Shown here: positions 1 to 12,700 of the stretch, piece after piece | Layout of the letters: the number at the start of each line of letters is the position of its first letter | How positions within the stretch are numbered: the stretch's first letter is position 1 | Origin: Diadema setosum | Lineage: Eukaryota > Echinodermata > Echinoidea > Diadematoida > Diadematidae | DNA: 64,000 nucleotides | Assembly: GCF_964275005.1 (NCBI RefSeq) | Contig: NC_092693.1 | Coordinates: forward strand, 21,195,706 to 21,259,705 | Direction of reading: 5' to 3' | The notes under the pieces: generated by a model | What the model saw: only the letters and a program-made list of their open reading frames with translations | Database searches by the model: none | What the model was told of the DNA's origin: nothing | Translations under genes and position numbers: made by a program

Positions 1-613
1 GGCTCTGATGTCACACTTTGCTACTGTTTCAAGTTGCTACCAATTCCAAATGGCAACACTAAATGAGGAGTGGAATGGCTCTGATGTCACACTTTGCTAC
101 TGTTTCAAGTTGCTACCAATTCCAAATGGCAACACTAAATGAGGAGTGGAATGGCTCTGATGTCACACTTTGCTACTGTTTCAAGTTGCTACCAATTCCA
201 AATGGCAACACTAAATGAGGAGTGGAATGGCTCTGATGGCACACTTTGCTACTGTTTCAAGTTGCTACCAATTCCAAATGGCAACACTAAATGAGGAGTG
301 GAATGGCTCTGATGTCACACTTTGCTACTGTTTCAAGTTGCTACCAATTCCAAATGGCAACACTAAATGAGGAGTGGAATGGCTCTGATGTCACACTTTG
401 CTACTGTTTCAAGTTGCTACCAATTCCAAATGGCAACACTAAATGAGGAGTGGAATGGCTCTGATGTCACACTTTGCTACTGTTTCAAGTTGCTACCAAT
501 TCCAAATGGCAACACTAAATGAGGAGTGGAATGACTCTGATGTCACACTTTGCTACTGTTTCAAGTTGCTACCAATTCCAAATGTTGCCATGGCAACACT
601 AAATGAGGAGTGG
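1..613. repeat. 76-bp minisatellite, 8 copies in window
   Basis: Units start at 1, 77, 153, 229, 305, 381, 457 and 533. The first seven are nearly identical; copy 4 has G for T at 238. The last is degenerate with a short insertion (TTGCCA region near 586) and fades into exon 19 flanking sequence. The array runs off the left edge, so the copy number is a minimum. Any open frames here are artefacts of the repeat. Confidence 0.97.
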
Positions 614-626
614 CTGCATCCTTTAC

Positions 627-743
627 CTCCGCATCCCTCAGTCCCTTCTCCAGTTCATCCAGTCTCCTCCGCACCTCCTGGTCCCTCTTGGCCGTGGCAT
701 CGGCCAGAGAGAGGTTTGCTCGGGCGACGTCAGACTGCACAGA
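627..743 (-). CDS. TBC1D31: TBC1D31 exon 19, coiled coil; gene continues left of window
   Basis: Encodes 39 residues, SVQSDVARANLSLADATAKR then EVRRRLDELEKGLRDAE. The acceptor is TTTGCAG and the donor GTAAAG. There is no stop codon, so more exons must lie beyond base 1. A 76-bp minisatellite starts about 13 bp past the donor. Confidence 0.83.
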
Positions 744-3700
744 CTGCAAAAATGGGCAGGGGAGAGAGGGGAAAGAGAGAATGAAAAGAAAGCATGCACC
801 CTCCCATGCATCATGCCATTTCCTTTGGTCAAAATGTGTTCAACCACTTCGAAGTTACTCATTTGAAAGCTAGAAAGCTCTAGAGATATATCAAAGGATC
901 CTCCACTGAAATACAATAACTGCATATTAAAGGGACTGTACAGTACTGGTACAGGTGAAGATTCATGTTTTGAACATTCCTATAAAAGTGAGATAATGAG
1001 AAACCTCTTATGAAATATGAAAGAACATGTAATTTTAAGAAGGACTCAACATTTATTTGATGAAAATTGGTTTTCAAATGGCCGAGATATCCAAAAACAA
1101 GGAAAAGTAGAAATTACGCGGTGCGTAATATATGTCCCCGCCGGAAGTAGCATTTTGTAGCAAATGTACAATACAGGTCAAAAATCAAGGTCAAAGGTAA
1201 AATAAGTCAAAGGTCAAAATTCTGTGTAGAAGTTTTGAAGCCCTCACCTAATGCCATCACATAAAGCAAACGGAATCGAAATCGGGTTAGAAATGTCGAA
1301 GGAGTAGCATTTTGTAGCAAAATGTACAATACAGGTCAAAAATCAAGGTCAAAGGTCAAAGAAGTCAAAGGTCAAAATTCTATGTAGAAGTTTTGAAGCC
1401 CTCACCTAGTGCCATCACATAAAGCAAACGGAATCGAAATCGGGTTAGAAATGGTGAAGGAGTAGCATTTTGTAGCAAAATGTACAATACAGGTCAAAAA
1501 TCAAGGTCAAAGGTCAAAGAAGTCAAAGGTCAAAATTCTATGTAGAAGTTTTGAAGCCCTCACCTAGTACCATCACATAAAGCAAACGGAATCGAAATCG
1601 GGGTAGAAATGGCGAAGGAGTAACATTTTGTAGCAAAATGTACAATACAGGTCAAAAATCAAGGTCAAAGGTCAAAGAAGTCAAAGGTCAAAATTCTGTG
1701 TAGAAGTTTTGAAGCCCTCACCTAATGCCATCACATAAAGCAAACGGAATCGAAATCGGGTTAGAAATGGCGAAGGAGTAGCATTTTGTAGCAAAATGTA
1801 CAATACAGGTCAAAAATCAAGGTCAAAGGTCAAAGAAGTCAAAGGTCAAAATTCTATGTAGAAGTTTTGAAGCCCTCACCTAGTGCCATCACATAAAGCA
1901 AACGGAATCGAAATCGGGTTAGAAATGGTGAAGGAGTAGCATTTTGTAGCAAAATGTACAATACAGGTCAAAAATCAAGGTCAAAGGTCAAAGAAGTCAA
2001 AGGTCAAAATTCTATGTAGAAGTTTTGAAGCCCTCACCTAGTACCATCACATAAAGCAAACGGAATCGAAATCGGGGTAGAAATGGCGAAGGAGTAACAT
2101 TTTGTAGCAAAATGTACAATACAGGTCAAAAATCAAGGTCAAAGGTCAAAGAAGTCAAAGGTCAAAATTCTGTGTAGAAGTTTTGAAGCCCTCACCTAAT
2201 GCCATCACATAAAGCAAACGGAATCGAAATCGGGTTAGAAATGGCGAAGGAGTAGCATTTTGTAGCAAAATGTACAATACAGGTCAAAAATCAAGGTCAA
2301 AGGTCAAAGAAGTCAAAGGTCAAAATTCTGTGTAGAAGCTTTGAAGCCCTCACCTAGTGCCATCATATAAAGCAAACGGAATCGAAATCGGGTTAGAAAT
2401 GGCGAAGGAGTAGCATTTTGTAGCAAAATGTACAATATAGGTCAAAGGTCAAGGTCAAAGGTCACGACTGAAATTCTGTGTAGAAGTTTCAAAGCTCCCA
2501 TGTAGTGCTATCATATAAAGCAAACAGAATCAAAATTGGCTCATAAATGACAGAGAAGTAGCACATTGAAGATTTTGATCACACACGGACGCACACACGG
2601 ACACACGGACACACACACATACGGAGCCCGTTTCATAGTCCCCTGCTCGAACTCGTTCGGCGGGGACAAAAAAGTGATAATAATAAAAGGCGACAGGCCA
2701 CGCCTTTTATTAGGATCTCTTTGTTTCACCTTGTTTTTGGATATCTCGGCCATTTCAAAACCGATTTTCATCTAATAAACTTTTGATACCCCTTAGAATT
2801 GCATGCTCTTTGACATCTCATAGAGTGGTTTGTGAATATCTTGTAAAATGTTAAAAGCTAAATCCTCACATCGACCAGAACTGTACACACCCTTTAATCC
2901 TTCTGAGTGCTGATTGGCACAAGAGACCCATAGCGTTGTACACACCCTTGGAACAGAAAGGGTTAACAAGATGGCAAGAGTGAAAAGCATGTGACAACAT
3001 TCGACCCACAGTAAGAAAATCCACAAAAGCAAATACTGGCATTGTATCGTCTATACCTCCTGAAAATGGATGGCTTGTCTATCATAGCAAAACAGAAATG
3101 TGTGCTTGGATCAAACTGATCCATGATTGAAAACTTCATATTCTAATGTCCAAAAGTTATCTCTAGATTCATTTGTGCAATTATGTGATCTTAAAGATCT
3201 TAAAGACACAAGTTCCTTTCTCTCCAGACCTTTCCTAAAAGGAATTGAGCCTACACTGCCTTCCTTCCCACTAGCTGGATTTGGATACCAGCTACACTTC
3301 TAGTTTGACCCTGTAATGGGCCCACAGCCAACCTGGGGTGGCACATCATGTGATCTCTATCACTCCTAAATACTATTAAAAATCATGACAGAGCCCCCGC
3401 CCCGCCCTGTGGACCAAAAATGGACTCGCAAATGATGAGCACAAATTCCGCTCTGGAGCATCACCTTTCTGGCCGAGTGCAGCTGGTCCATCTCGCGGTC
3501 CTCCGCCCTGCTCTGATGCTGCTCCTCCATCTCTTCCCTCTTTCTCCGCATCTCCTGCTCTGCCCGGTGCTGGAAATTGGAGGATGCTGCTGTGCGTGCC
3601 AGTTCCTGTCAGACAAGGTCAGTAAGACATTACAAACGGACCTCATCACAATTATTTTTTGATCTCCTAACATTCAACTTCCACAGGTGTGGGATACCAA

Positions 3701-6700
3701 GAGTAGAGGCAATAAGTTCTTGCTTATGTAAAATCATTCATTGTTTGCAACAACACTGATATGGTATTCATAGTACTTGTACTGCTTCAACTGACAAGAG
3801 CTAGTCTAATACAGTGGACTCCCGTTACAACAAAGTCCTCGGGACCGGCAGCTTTCTTTCATTATATCGAAATTCTGTTATAACTGAACAAATACGCAGT
3901 AAAAACATAAAGAGTGGATAATGTTACAGCCTGAATTTTTACTTCGTTGTAACGGGAATTTTTTTTTTTTTTAAACTGTGTTCGTTATACCAGGAGTGTA
4001 CTGTATCATTATACAGTTGTAGTAAACGACCATCCTTATCACGACTTAAAATATCATCAACACCACTACCAAATCACCAGTATGATATTCATTATTATGT
4101 CATTGCCACTATCATTGGCCTAATCACCAATGTAAGCATATCAACAGCAACTTAATCACCATCACTGTCACAATTTTTATCATCATCATCATGAACCAGA
4201 TACCTATCATTACTGTCAAAGTGGAATTTTTTTTCACAAATGATTTTTCGCGATCAGCAAGGTAAAATATTTTTTGAGTGTTTTTAAAACCACGGAATTG
4301 GGAAGATGAATTATTAATATCAGAAGCACAAATAATTGTGTGCTTTTTATTTTTGCTCTAGTTTGATGTGGCTTCAAATGCGTGAAAATTTTCCACTTTT
4401 ACAGTATCATTATCACTCCTCATCATCATCGGAATCCTAAACACCACCTCTATCATAATATTCACTGTTATCATCTTCCCATCTTTACAAAGAGTCTTTA
4501 AAGGGGATGGCTAGTAACCGATCAGTGGGAATCAGTGGGAATGCTGAGGGATGATTGTTCCAATCCTTGTGGGATTCATTTAAGAGTACATTATATATCT
4601 ACTGTTGTGTGAAAATTATTTGCTTCAGAACGGTCTCATATTCAAGTAATGTGCAGATTAATGCCCCGTCACTGACCAGGCACGCTAACCTGGAAACATT
4701 AAACTGCACATTACTTGAATATGAGACCATTCTGAAGCAAATAATTTTCACACAACAATAGATATATAATGTACTCTTAAATGAATCCCACAAGGTTTGG
4801 AACAATCATCCTCCAGCATTCCCACTGATTCCCACTGATCAGTTACTAGCCATCCCCTTTAATACTATAAGGAGTCCTACCTGCTCTAAAAGCCTCTTCT
4901 GAGCCTCCAGTTCCATCCTCCTAATCTCAATGTCCTCCATGGCTGACTGGGTCTCCTGCTCTCTTAACATGCTCTGAAAACAAACACACAAGCAAACTAT
5001 GAAGATTATCTAAAACTAGCACACATATAATAAACAAATAAACAAAAATCAATATCAGTACATACACATATTTACACTGTGAAAGAATAAAATAGTACAT
5101 TCTTAATAATAGTCCTTGACAGAGAAGCTTAAATGTCAAATACTTCTCATTAGACGCATTATTTACCATTTGCAGATGAAACGAAAACCCAGCTTTAGTG
5201 CTTCAAAATAGTTATAAAATGTGAGTTAGGGATAGAAACAACCAATGTAAAAATTTGAATCAGTAGAATCAATGCTAAGTATTGTTAAATATACCAAATG
5301 TGAATAATAATTATAATAAAATTATTTCTAGAACAAACCATCTACAGTTATGGTTTATTGAGAAAAAATAGTGATATCTCCTTATATTCTAGGCTTCATT
5401 GCAATTTTTTTTTAAGGTAGGATGTTCTGTGATACAACTGACCCACACATATGCATCAAATGTGATAATTAAGATTTTGCAGCAATGAGGGAATGTACAA
5501 AGTGACAGCTAGCATATTCTAACATAGGAATACTTGCTCTGAAGGTTAACATGTCCCTGGATTTGGTGGCACCTACTCAATTTACTCAATTTGGAAGAAA
5601 ACATCAGCGTAAAGTTCAGATCATGTGACTGCCGTATGGCCAATGGGCAATTTATCATAGTACACCATGCAACATGATTCAACATCCTGTGTCACATTAC
5701 GATGCTCACAAAGAAAAAGATGAAGAAAGAAGGACCATCCTCAACCTGCTGATATGAGTGGACAACCGTGTCCAGTTTGGACACTTCCTACCTACCTTTC
5801 TTGTGATCTCGTCATCCAGTCTCCGTAGCTGGGTCTCCTGCTGTGTCTGCTGTTGGTGGATGAACCTCTTCTGAGCTCCGTCCAGCAGCTGTAACTCTTT
5901 CATCCTCAGCTCACGCTTCATGGCCTGCAGTCTGGTGGGAGCAGGGGGTCGAGTCTGTTCTCAGCTATTTTTTTTTCTTTGCTTTTACATTAGTATAAGC
6001 CTTTTTAGATGTCTAGCATTTTAATAATAATAATAATAATACATACAATTTCTATAGCGCCGTTCTCCACTTTGATTAAATGCTCAAGGCGCTTTACAAT
6101 AGGTACATCAAAGCGAACAGATTGAAAATACAAGTACATCACAGTAATAGAAGAAGATGAAGAAGCTTTTAGCAAAGCATTTTAAAAATCTAGAATTCTA
6201 TTTTACATAGAGAAAGCACTTTATTGTGTGGTTGTAGAAGATGATGGGATGGAGACTAAGGGAAATGAAAACTTTGAATCATTCTGGAATCTAGGAGCTT
6301 TTTGTTTATTTCTTTCTTTCTTTTTAACATTTTGTTGAAGTCCTTACCTGCAAAGCAAAGTCTACTTGTAGAAGATGAAAAAAAAAAAAACAAACAAACA
6401 AAAACTACCGCAATGAGACTCCTCTTGCTCAGTAGCCACCAGTATCTAAGAATGATACTGTCTGAAGAGACATCATTGGCGTTGCCCTGGAGGGGCTTCC
6501 TAATACCTCCTGTACAAAGGTCTGTGAAACGACAGCCAGTCCAGCCTAATCAACATCAACAGCATATAAGTATGAAGGAAATTTTCTTTTTCCTTTTTTT
6601 TATTGTTCTCGAAAAGAGTGCAGTTACAGAGGGTTTTTTTTTTTTCCTGTTTCTCTCCGTGAATGAGATTGTATGCTCAATCTCTATCACTGTGATCACC

Positions 6701-9700
6701 AAGTGAAAAAAGGAGCTAGAGGCTAATGAATTATGAATAAGACCAAGAGAAAATGAAAGGGAGATGAAGCTTTAGGTATTACTCAAACATCATCATGTCA
6801 CTGCCATGAACTGGCTTCAGCTCAGTGGTAGTGCCACTGTCCTGTAAGCAGTTCGTGACGAGGATTCAAATCCTGGGCTAGTTCCTTCTTTTTCCCTTGG
6901 TGTTCATAACAATGCAGATTGAGATTACAATCTCATTTACAAAGAGAAACAGCACAAAAGAGTAAAAACACGTATAACTGTTGGTGTAGTTGTGCTGCAA
7001 AAGGTGATCTTCAGAGCATGGGTCCTTCCATGATCTGAAGTTTCCTGCAGTGCCCTCACCCTACCTGATTCTCTGGTCCACCAGTTTCTGCTCCTCCTCT
7101 GCCATAAGAGTCCGCCTCTGCTCCTCGGCTTCTTGGAGGAGCCCCTGCTGCCGGTACCAGTTCTCCTCCTGGGCCCGCCTCCTGCCCAGCTCCGCCTGGA
7201 GCTCTGCCGCCGCCTGCCTCTGATGGAGGTACTCCAGCTCATCCTGCCGGATACGCTCTCTCTCCTGGGCCTGGAGGGAGGGGGTTGGGGTGCAGGGTGG
7301 GAACCAAGAAGGAGGAGAGAGGAGGTCAAGAAGGAAGGAAAGAATGGGATCACTGTAAAATATTTACTTCTTGCTTACAGTATTGCGCTCACTATTGTTC
7401 CCATGGAATATTCCTTGGGCATCACAGCTAGCATTACTACATACAGTCAAACCTATCTTGTTTATAGTGGCCACCTGCTGTATATGACCACTAAACACAA
7501 TTCTCTCTGAGAGAAAAGGCAAGTTAAAGAGCCTGTCTACAGTGGCCACCTATCTATAATGGCCACTTTTCCGTCTCCCTTGGGTGGCCGCTATCGACAG
7601 GTTTGACTGTTCTGTGACTTCAAAGAATCACAAATACATGTTGTGCCAACCTGGTAGTCGACGATAAATTTGGGGTACTTGTTGAAGACGGGATACTGCC
7701 CCCGGGTGAGCGGGTGGAGATCTTCCAGCAAATTCTTGGGGTGGACGTCGTCAGGGGTCCCCTCCTGGATGCGGTATGCCTCCAAGATCACTGCATTTAT
7801 GTCGACAGCATTGCGATGGTGGAAGAAATACTGTGGTATTGAGTGGAGGTAACAAAAATTACAACATTTTTCATTGGTTTTGAATTTATTAGAACACTGA
7901 TTTACAACTATGCATATTATATCAAAGACCATTATTTTCTCTTTACCTTGATGTACAGTTTTCCATACTTTATTTCTCCTTGGGTGTCAGTGATATCAAT
8001 TTAAAGTTAACTCTTCATGTGCCACGTTTGCACGTCCGCCTCAGTCGACGGCTTGCCAACTTCGCATATTCTGCTCAACAAACAGAGCCGCCAAAACCGA
8101 TCGATAAATTGCTAATCCCGCGGCACAATCAAAGCGTTTCTCGCGCTTTTGTTCCTCTCACATACGGCTTGCATTCTATGTGGTGATTGACTATCAAGCG
8201 GTGTTCCTAACTAGATTTGCGTGTACATTCTAAGTTTCTGTCACTATTTTATGTGAAAAAGTCATGCCTTTACAGTAATGTAGCAACTGGTAATTCAAAA
8301 GAAAAATTGAAAATAGAATTGTTATACATTGTATATGGAAGCAAAGTTTGGCATTCCTCTTTAACTTTGCTCACTATTATGTCCAGCTTAACAGAAATTT
8401 GTAGAAGTAATACAAATTGGAAAAACAGAATTCTTTCTCAAAGCATGACTACAACCTTCGTGTCTCAGAATAACGTGGCACACAGGGGGTTTCCACCATG
8501 GCACATAAAGAGTTAAGAGAGCACAGGTGAGTGAACATACATGAAATAACCTCCAGCACAAAGAGTGACATGACATTTGCTACTGTGACAGCTGCTTCAG
8601 TTTTTTCTCCAAGGACCTATGGTAAGGGTTAGGGTTGTGATAGGTTTTTAAGTTCAGTTTGATGTGAGGATTAGGATTAAGGTTAGGGTTATGTTTGTGG
8701 GTAGAATTTATGTTTGGCTTAGCATGCAGATATTTCATGGGAGCAATTGTCACAGGAGCAAATGTCATGGAACCAGCATAAACAGCTTTCATGGACTGCA
8801 TTATGCGACTGGCGAACATGGGTCAAACCTCACCTTGAAGTCATCCTTGTTTGTGCATGCCAGCAAGGCACCCCTGGAACCGATGAGGTAGGCCACCACG
8901 AGGAGGAGGAGGAACGAGGGGTGGTTGGTGAAGACGTGGTCAAACACTTTTAGCCACTCCTCCTTTGTCATCACCTCAGAGAAAAGGGTCTGCATTACTG
9001 GCCATGCATACAGCTACATGGGGGAAAAAATAATGGTGCACATTTTATCTTATCATAGTCATATTTCCCAGTATACACAATGTACCTTATTTGATGAATC
9101 CTCGATCCTGATTGGTTGAAATCAAGGGCATAAATTCAACAACTGCCTGTATCCTCATAGTATCCGAGCTGCCCCATAGTGCCAAACTGCCCATGACACT
9201 AAAATGCCCTCTTTTTGGGCATGTACGTGGATGTGTGTACACATACTCCAAACGCTTGGCTTCCATAGCATGTGAGGCAACCTGTGCCCGATGCAACTGC
9301 AATGTAAACGTCTATGGCAGCACCTGATGTATGAACTTGCTAGTATAATCGTGATCGACAGAGTAAATATTCTTTTAATTCTATTCGGTACATAGAACAG
9401 ATATAGACTACATGTACGATGTACATTCATTCAGGGCATTGTTAATATCGCTGCTTTCAGGATCGCAACTCTATGCTATGACCTTGGGCAAAGGCAACAA
9501 TACAAACAATGCACCTGAAGGAGGTCCATGTCTGTATACCACATAGACTAACCACACACTTAAAAAGTTTAAAATTCTTTCTATATCTATCAGTACACGG
9601 ATGTGCAGTTGCCCAACTGGTGGTTTGGTTATTCCATCAGAATTGGTACATATTTGGCCCATGTGTTTGAAAACTAGTCATATTCACATGTTGCCATTGT

Positions 9701-12700
9701 AGTATGTATTTTCATACTTATTGGTAGTATAATTGGACACATTTAGGCACTGTTCACACAAGTTAGCAGGTAAGATAACAACAGCATACATATCTACAGG
9801 CCAGCAAAGATGACTACAGCCTCAATGCATCTGCAATAATTTTCAAAGTTGATAAATACCATTATACATCAAATGTGTCTCACAGTACACAAGCACTAAG
9901 ACATGAGCTACCAAACAATGTTGCGATGAATGAAATGCTCGTATACGTAGTGTATGTGATATTTCTTCCCTTTTGATGACGACGTACCTGCGAGGTGACT
10001 CCATACAAGACAAAGTGCTCCAGCAGCTTTCTGTCGTGGCAGGCGAGGACATTCTCCACCATGCCCAGGACGTTGATCGGAGGGTTGGGGAAGTACTCAA
10101 ACCAGTGCTGACACCAATTGACTGCAAAAGTAGAGTGGAGGTGTTGGTGTGACACGTAAAGATAAAATGGATTCATATGTATTCATTACTGAGGTTTGTT
10201 GGGCATTTAAACATTCACAAAATGAAATACAAATGCACAGTCTTGCTCACCTTCGTTACAAAAATGAATGCCATGCAATTAATGTACATATCTAAATCAA
10301 ACTTCGTAAACATCAAAGTTTATGAAGCAGTAAAGAAAAGCAACATAATTAAAGACATATTACAGTTTATTATATTTGCACATTGTCTATCTCTCTGAAA
10401 GTTTGAAAAATCAGTAATATACACGTATCAAAAAACAAAAAACAGAGACCCAAGAAAAAAATAGTCTCTGGCAGTTCGAATATCAATAGCATAAGCAAAA
10501 TTTGGCGCAGACATTTGTCACACTTCAGCAATGGGAAAATAAAGCAATTCAAGAGGTAGTCTCAAATCACCATAAGCTAAACATTTTATCCCATCAAATG
10601 TGGGCAATTGCATGGAGTTACACATGTTTGATGAAATGTGCTGTGAATGGCTATGGCAGGACAATAAATTTCTTTCGGCTGAAAATGACCGCTCCTTCTC
10701 AGTTTGGCCAGACGGGGGGACTGGCAGTTCTCACCAAGGATGGTTGCTATGACTTCAAAGCAGACCAGCTGGTTGTTCTGGAAGAGCTTGATGAACGGGA
10801 AAGCAAGGAGAGGCAAATAATCCATCTCACCAAAGATGGCTGACCAGTGGGCCAGACCAGACAGTGTCCTGAAAAAAAAACAGAAGAAGGTGCGTTAGTG
10901 TTGCAGTTTGGGAATGCAAACAGTAAGAAAGTGAGATATTTTGGCACCACTATTCAATGGAAGTTTCTCTTAATCATAAAGTTATTTATGCTAAAAGCAT
11001 CATTACAAAGGTACAGAGCAGTGAAAATTTGACAATTATGACATTGCAAAATTACAGCATTAGCATGTCACAAGTCAGTGCAAATAACCATCCATAATAC
11101 CACTGAGTTTGGCATCCTCTAAACAGTCACTATGATCATTTGGCTGTCATGACACTTGAATTTTACTCATTTAACTTTCTTAATGAAATATCATCTATCT
11201 AATAATCTGAATTGTCTAAACAATTTTACTCAAAAAACAACAAACAGAATACATCCTTTACATTTAAAAAAGGATTATATAAATCTCATCTTGTTGACAA
11301 AAGCCCACACGAAACTTGCAAGATCAATATGGTTTACAATGGGGGAAAGTCGAGTACATAAATAATGGACATAAAAAGTGTTTTTTTATGTCTCTTTGCC
11401 TGATGCTATCCTCTCTAAAGATCAAATCCCATCCACACAGTGCTGTCGACCCTCCTTACCTCTGTAAGACCCGCAGGAGTTTCCTGCTCTTGATGGGGTA
11501 GTCTTCGTGGACCTTGGCCCAGGCGATGTGGCTGCCCTTGTCGACCAGAGTGCTGAAGGCTGCATGGTTCTCGGGCAGTCTGAGGATGGAGCGCCAGATG
11601 AACATTCTGTAGCAGAGAGCAAAGAAAGTTGAATCCTGGAGTGCTCCACAGTGGATCAGCTTCTCATATTCTGGTGCAATATTATTCAATAACCATTAGA
11701 CATGTGGTACATTGATAAATCTGTACTTTGCAACTAATTGACAAATTGCCGTACATCGACATAAATAAGCACTGAATTGATCAGTGTTTTAGAAGTAGCC
11801 ATGATAAAAAATCATGGGCGTATATACTCGAGCGGGATTCGAACCTACGACCTCCTGATCACCGGACAGGGGTCATCTCCACTAGACCACCAAGCTTTCG
11901 CTTGACAGCAAGTGTTGGTTCTAATCCTTATAGCATGCAGCAGGTACTGCTTTATTATTCAAATTCATGAAATTCTTCCGTCAAGATTAGAACGGATTAG
12001 AACCAACACTTGTTGTCGGGCGAAAGCTCTGTGGTCTAGTGGAGATGACGCCTGTCCAGTGATCAGGAGGTCGTAGGTTCGAATCCTGCTCAAATATTAT
12101 GTACGCCCATGATTTCTTATCATGGCTACTACTAAAACACTGATCAATTCAGTGCTTATTTACGTCGATGTAGGGCAATTTGTCAATCAGTTGCATTGAA
12201 AACACCTCGACGGAAGAATTTCATGAATTTGAATAAATCTGTACTTCTATACAAAACATTACTTGATATAATTTGTTCTAAGTAGTGCTCTGAGACAGGT
12301 ACATGTAACTTCTGGTTATCATTACCCCTTTGAATCATTCTGATTATTTTTTGTTGCTTATAGTTATTTATGAAATTTCCATTTTTATTTTACATCGTCC
12401 ACCATTGTGTCTTATGCATGGACCCCTTTGAAAATAAGTCATCTACTTAAAGTGCTGTCCACCCTGTGAATGGAAATAATAAAAAAAGAAAGAAAACAAA
12501 ACAACAAAGACACACGTGTACAGTATGCTCTCTAACATAAGACATGGATGGTAAAACTCCAAGTGATCAAGGGCGAACCACAGTGATACAAGTAAAACAA
12601 TCTGTTACAAAGTTCAAACATGAATGCATGAAACCCAGAGACATTTACAATGAACCATAATTACATAAATGAGCATTTTGTGACAAGACACAAACGATTG

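Larger units (their letters stand above)
931..2893. mobile_element. TTAA-flanked inverted-repeat element, hosting a nested tandem-repeat element
   Basis: TTAA stands at 927-930 and 2894-2897. The ends are imperfect inverted repeats (AGGGACTGTACAGT and its partner ending ACTGTACACACCCT). Longer subterminal arms also pair (about 1000-1105 with about 2690-2840: the ATGAAAATTGGTTTTCAAAT-type segment). This fits a piggyBac-type non-autonomous element. The middle is occupied by the element at 1107-2671. Confidence 0.75.

Noticed and set aside
443..925. Short open frames at the left edge
   Set aside because: Made of the 76-bp minisatellite or shadows of exon 19.
1146..2560. CRISPR-like regular array
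   Set aside because: Units are 158 bp, contiguous and without unique spacers, in animal DNA.
4555..4805. Two nearly identical peptides on opposite strands
   Set aside because: They are the direct result of the palindromic element at 4502-4858.
11821..12110. Functional tRNA genes
   Set aside because: A and B boxes are present in both arms but no acceptor stem closes; better explained as tRNA-derived repeats.
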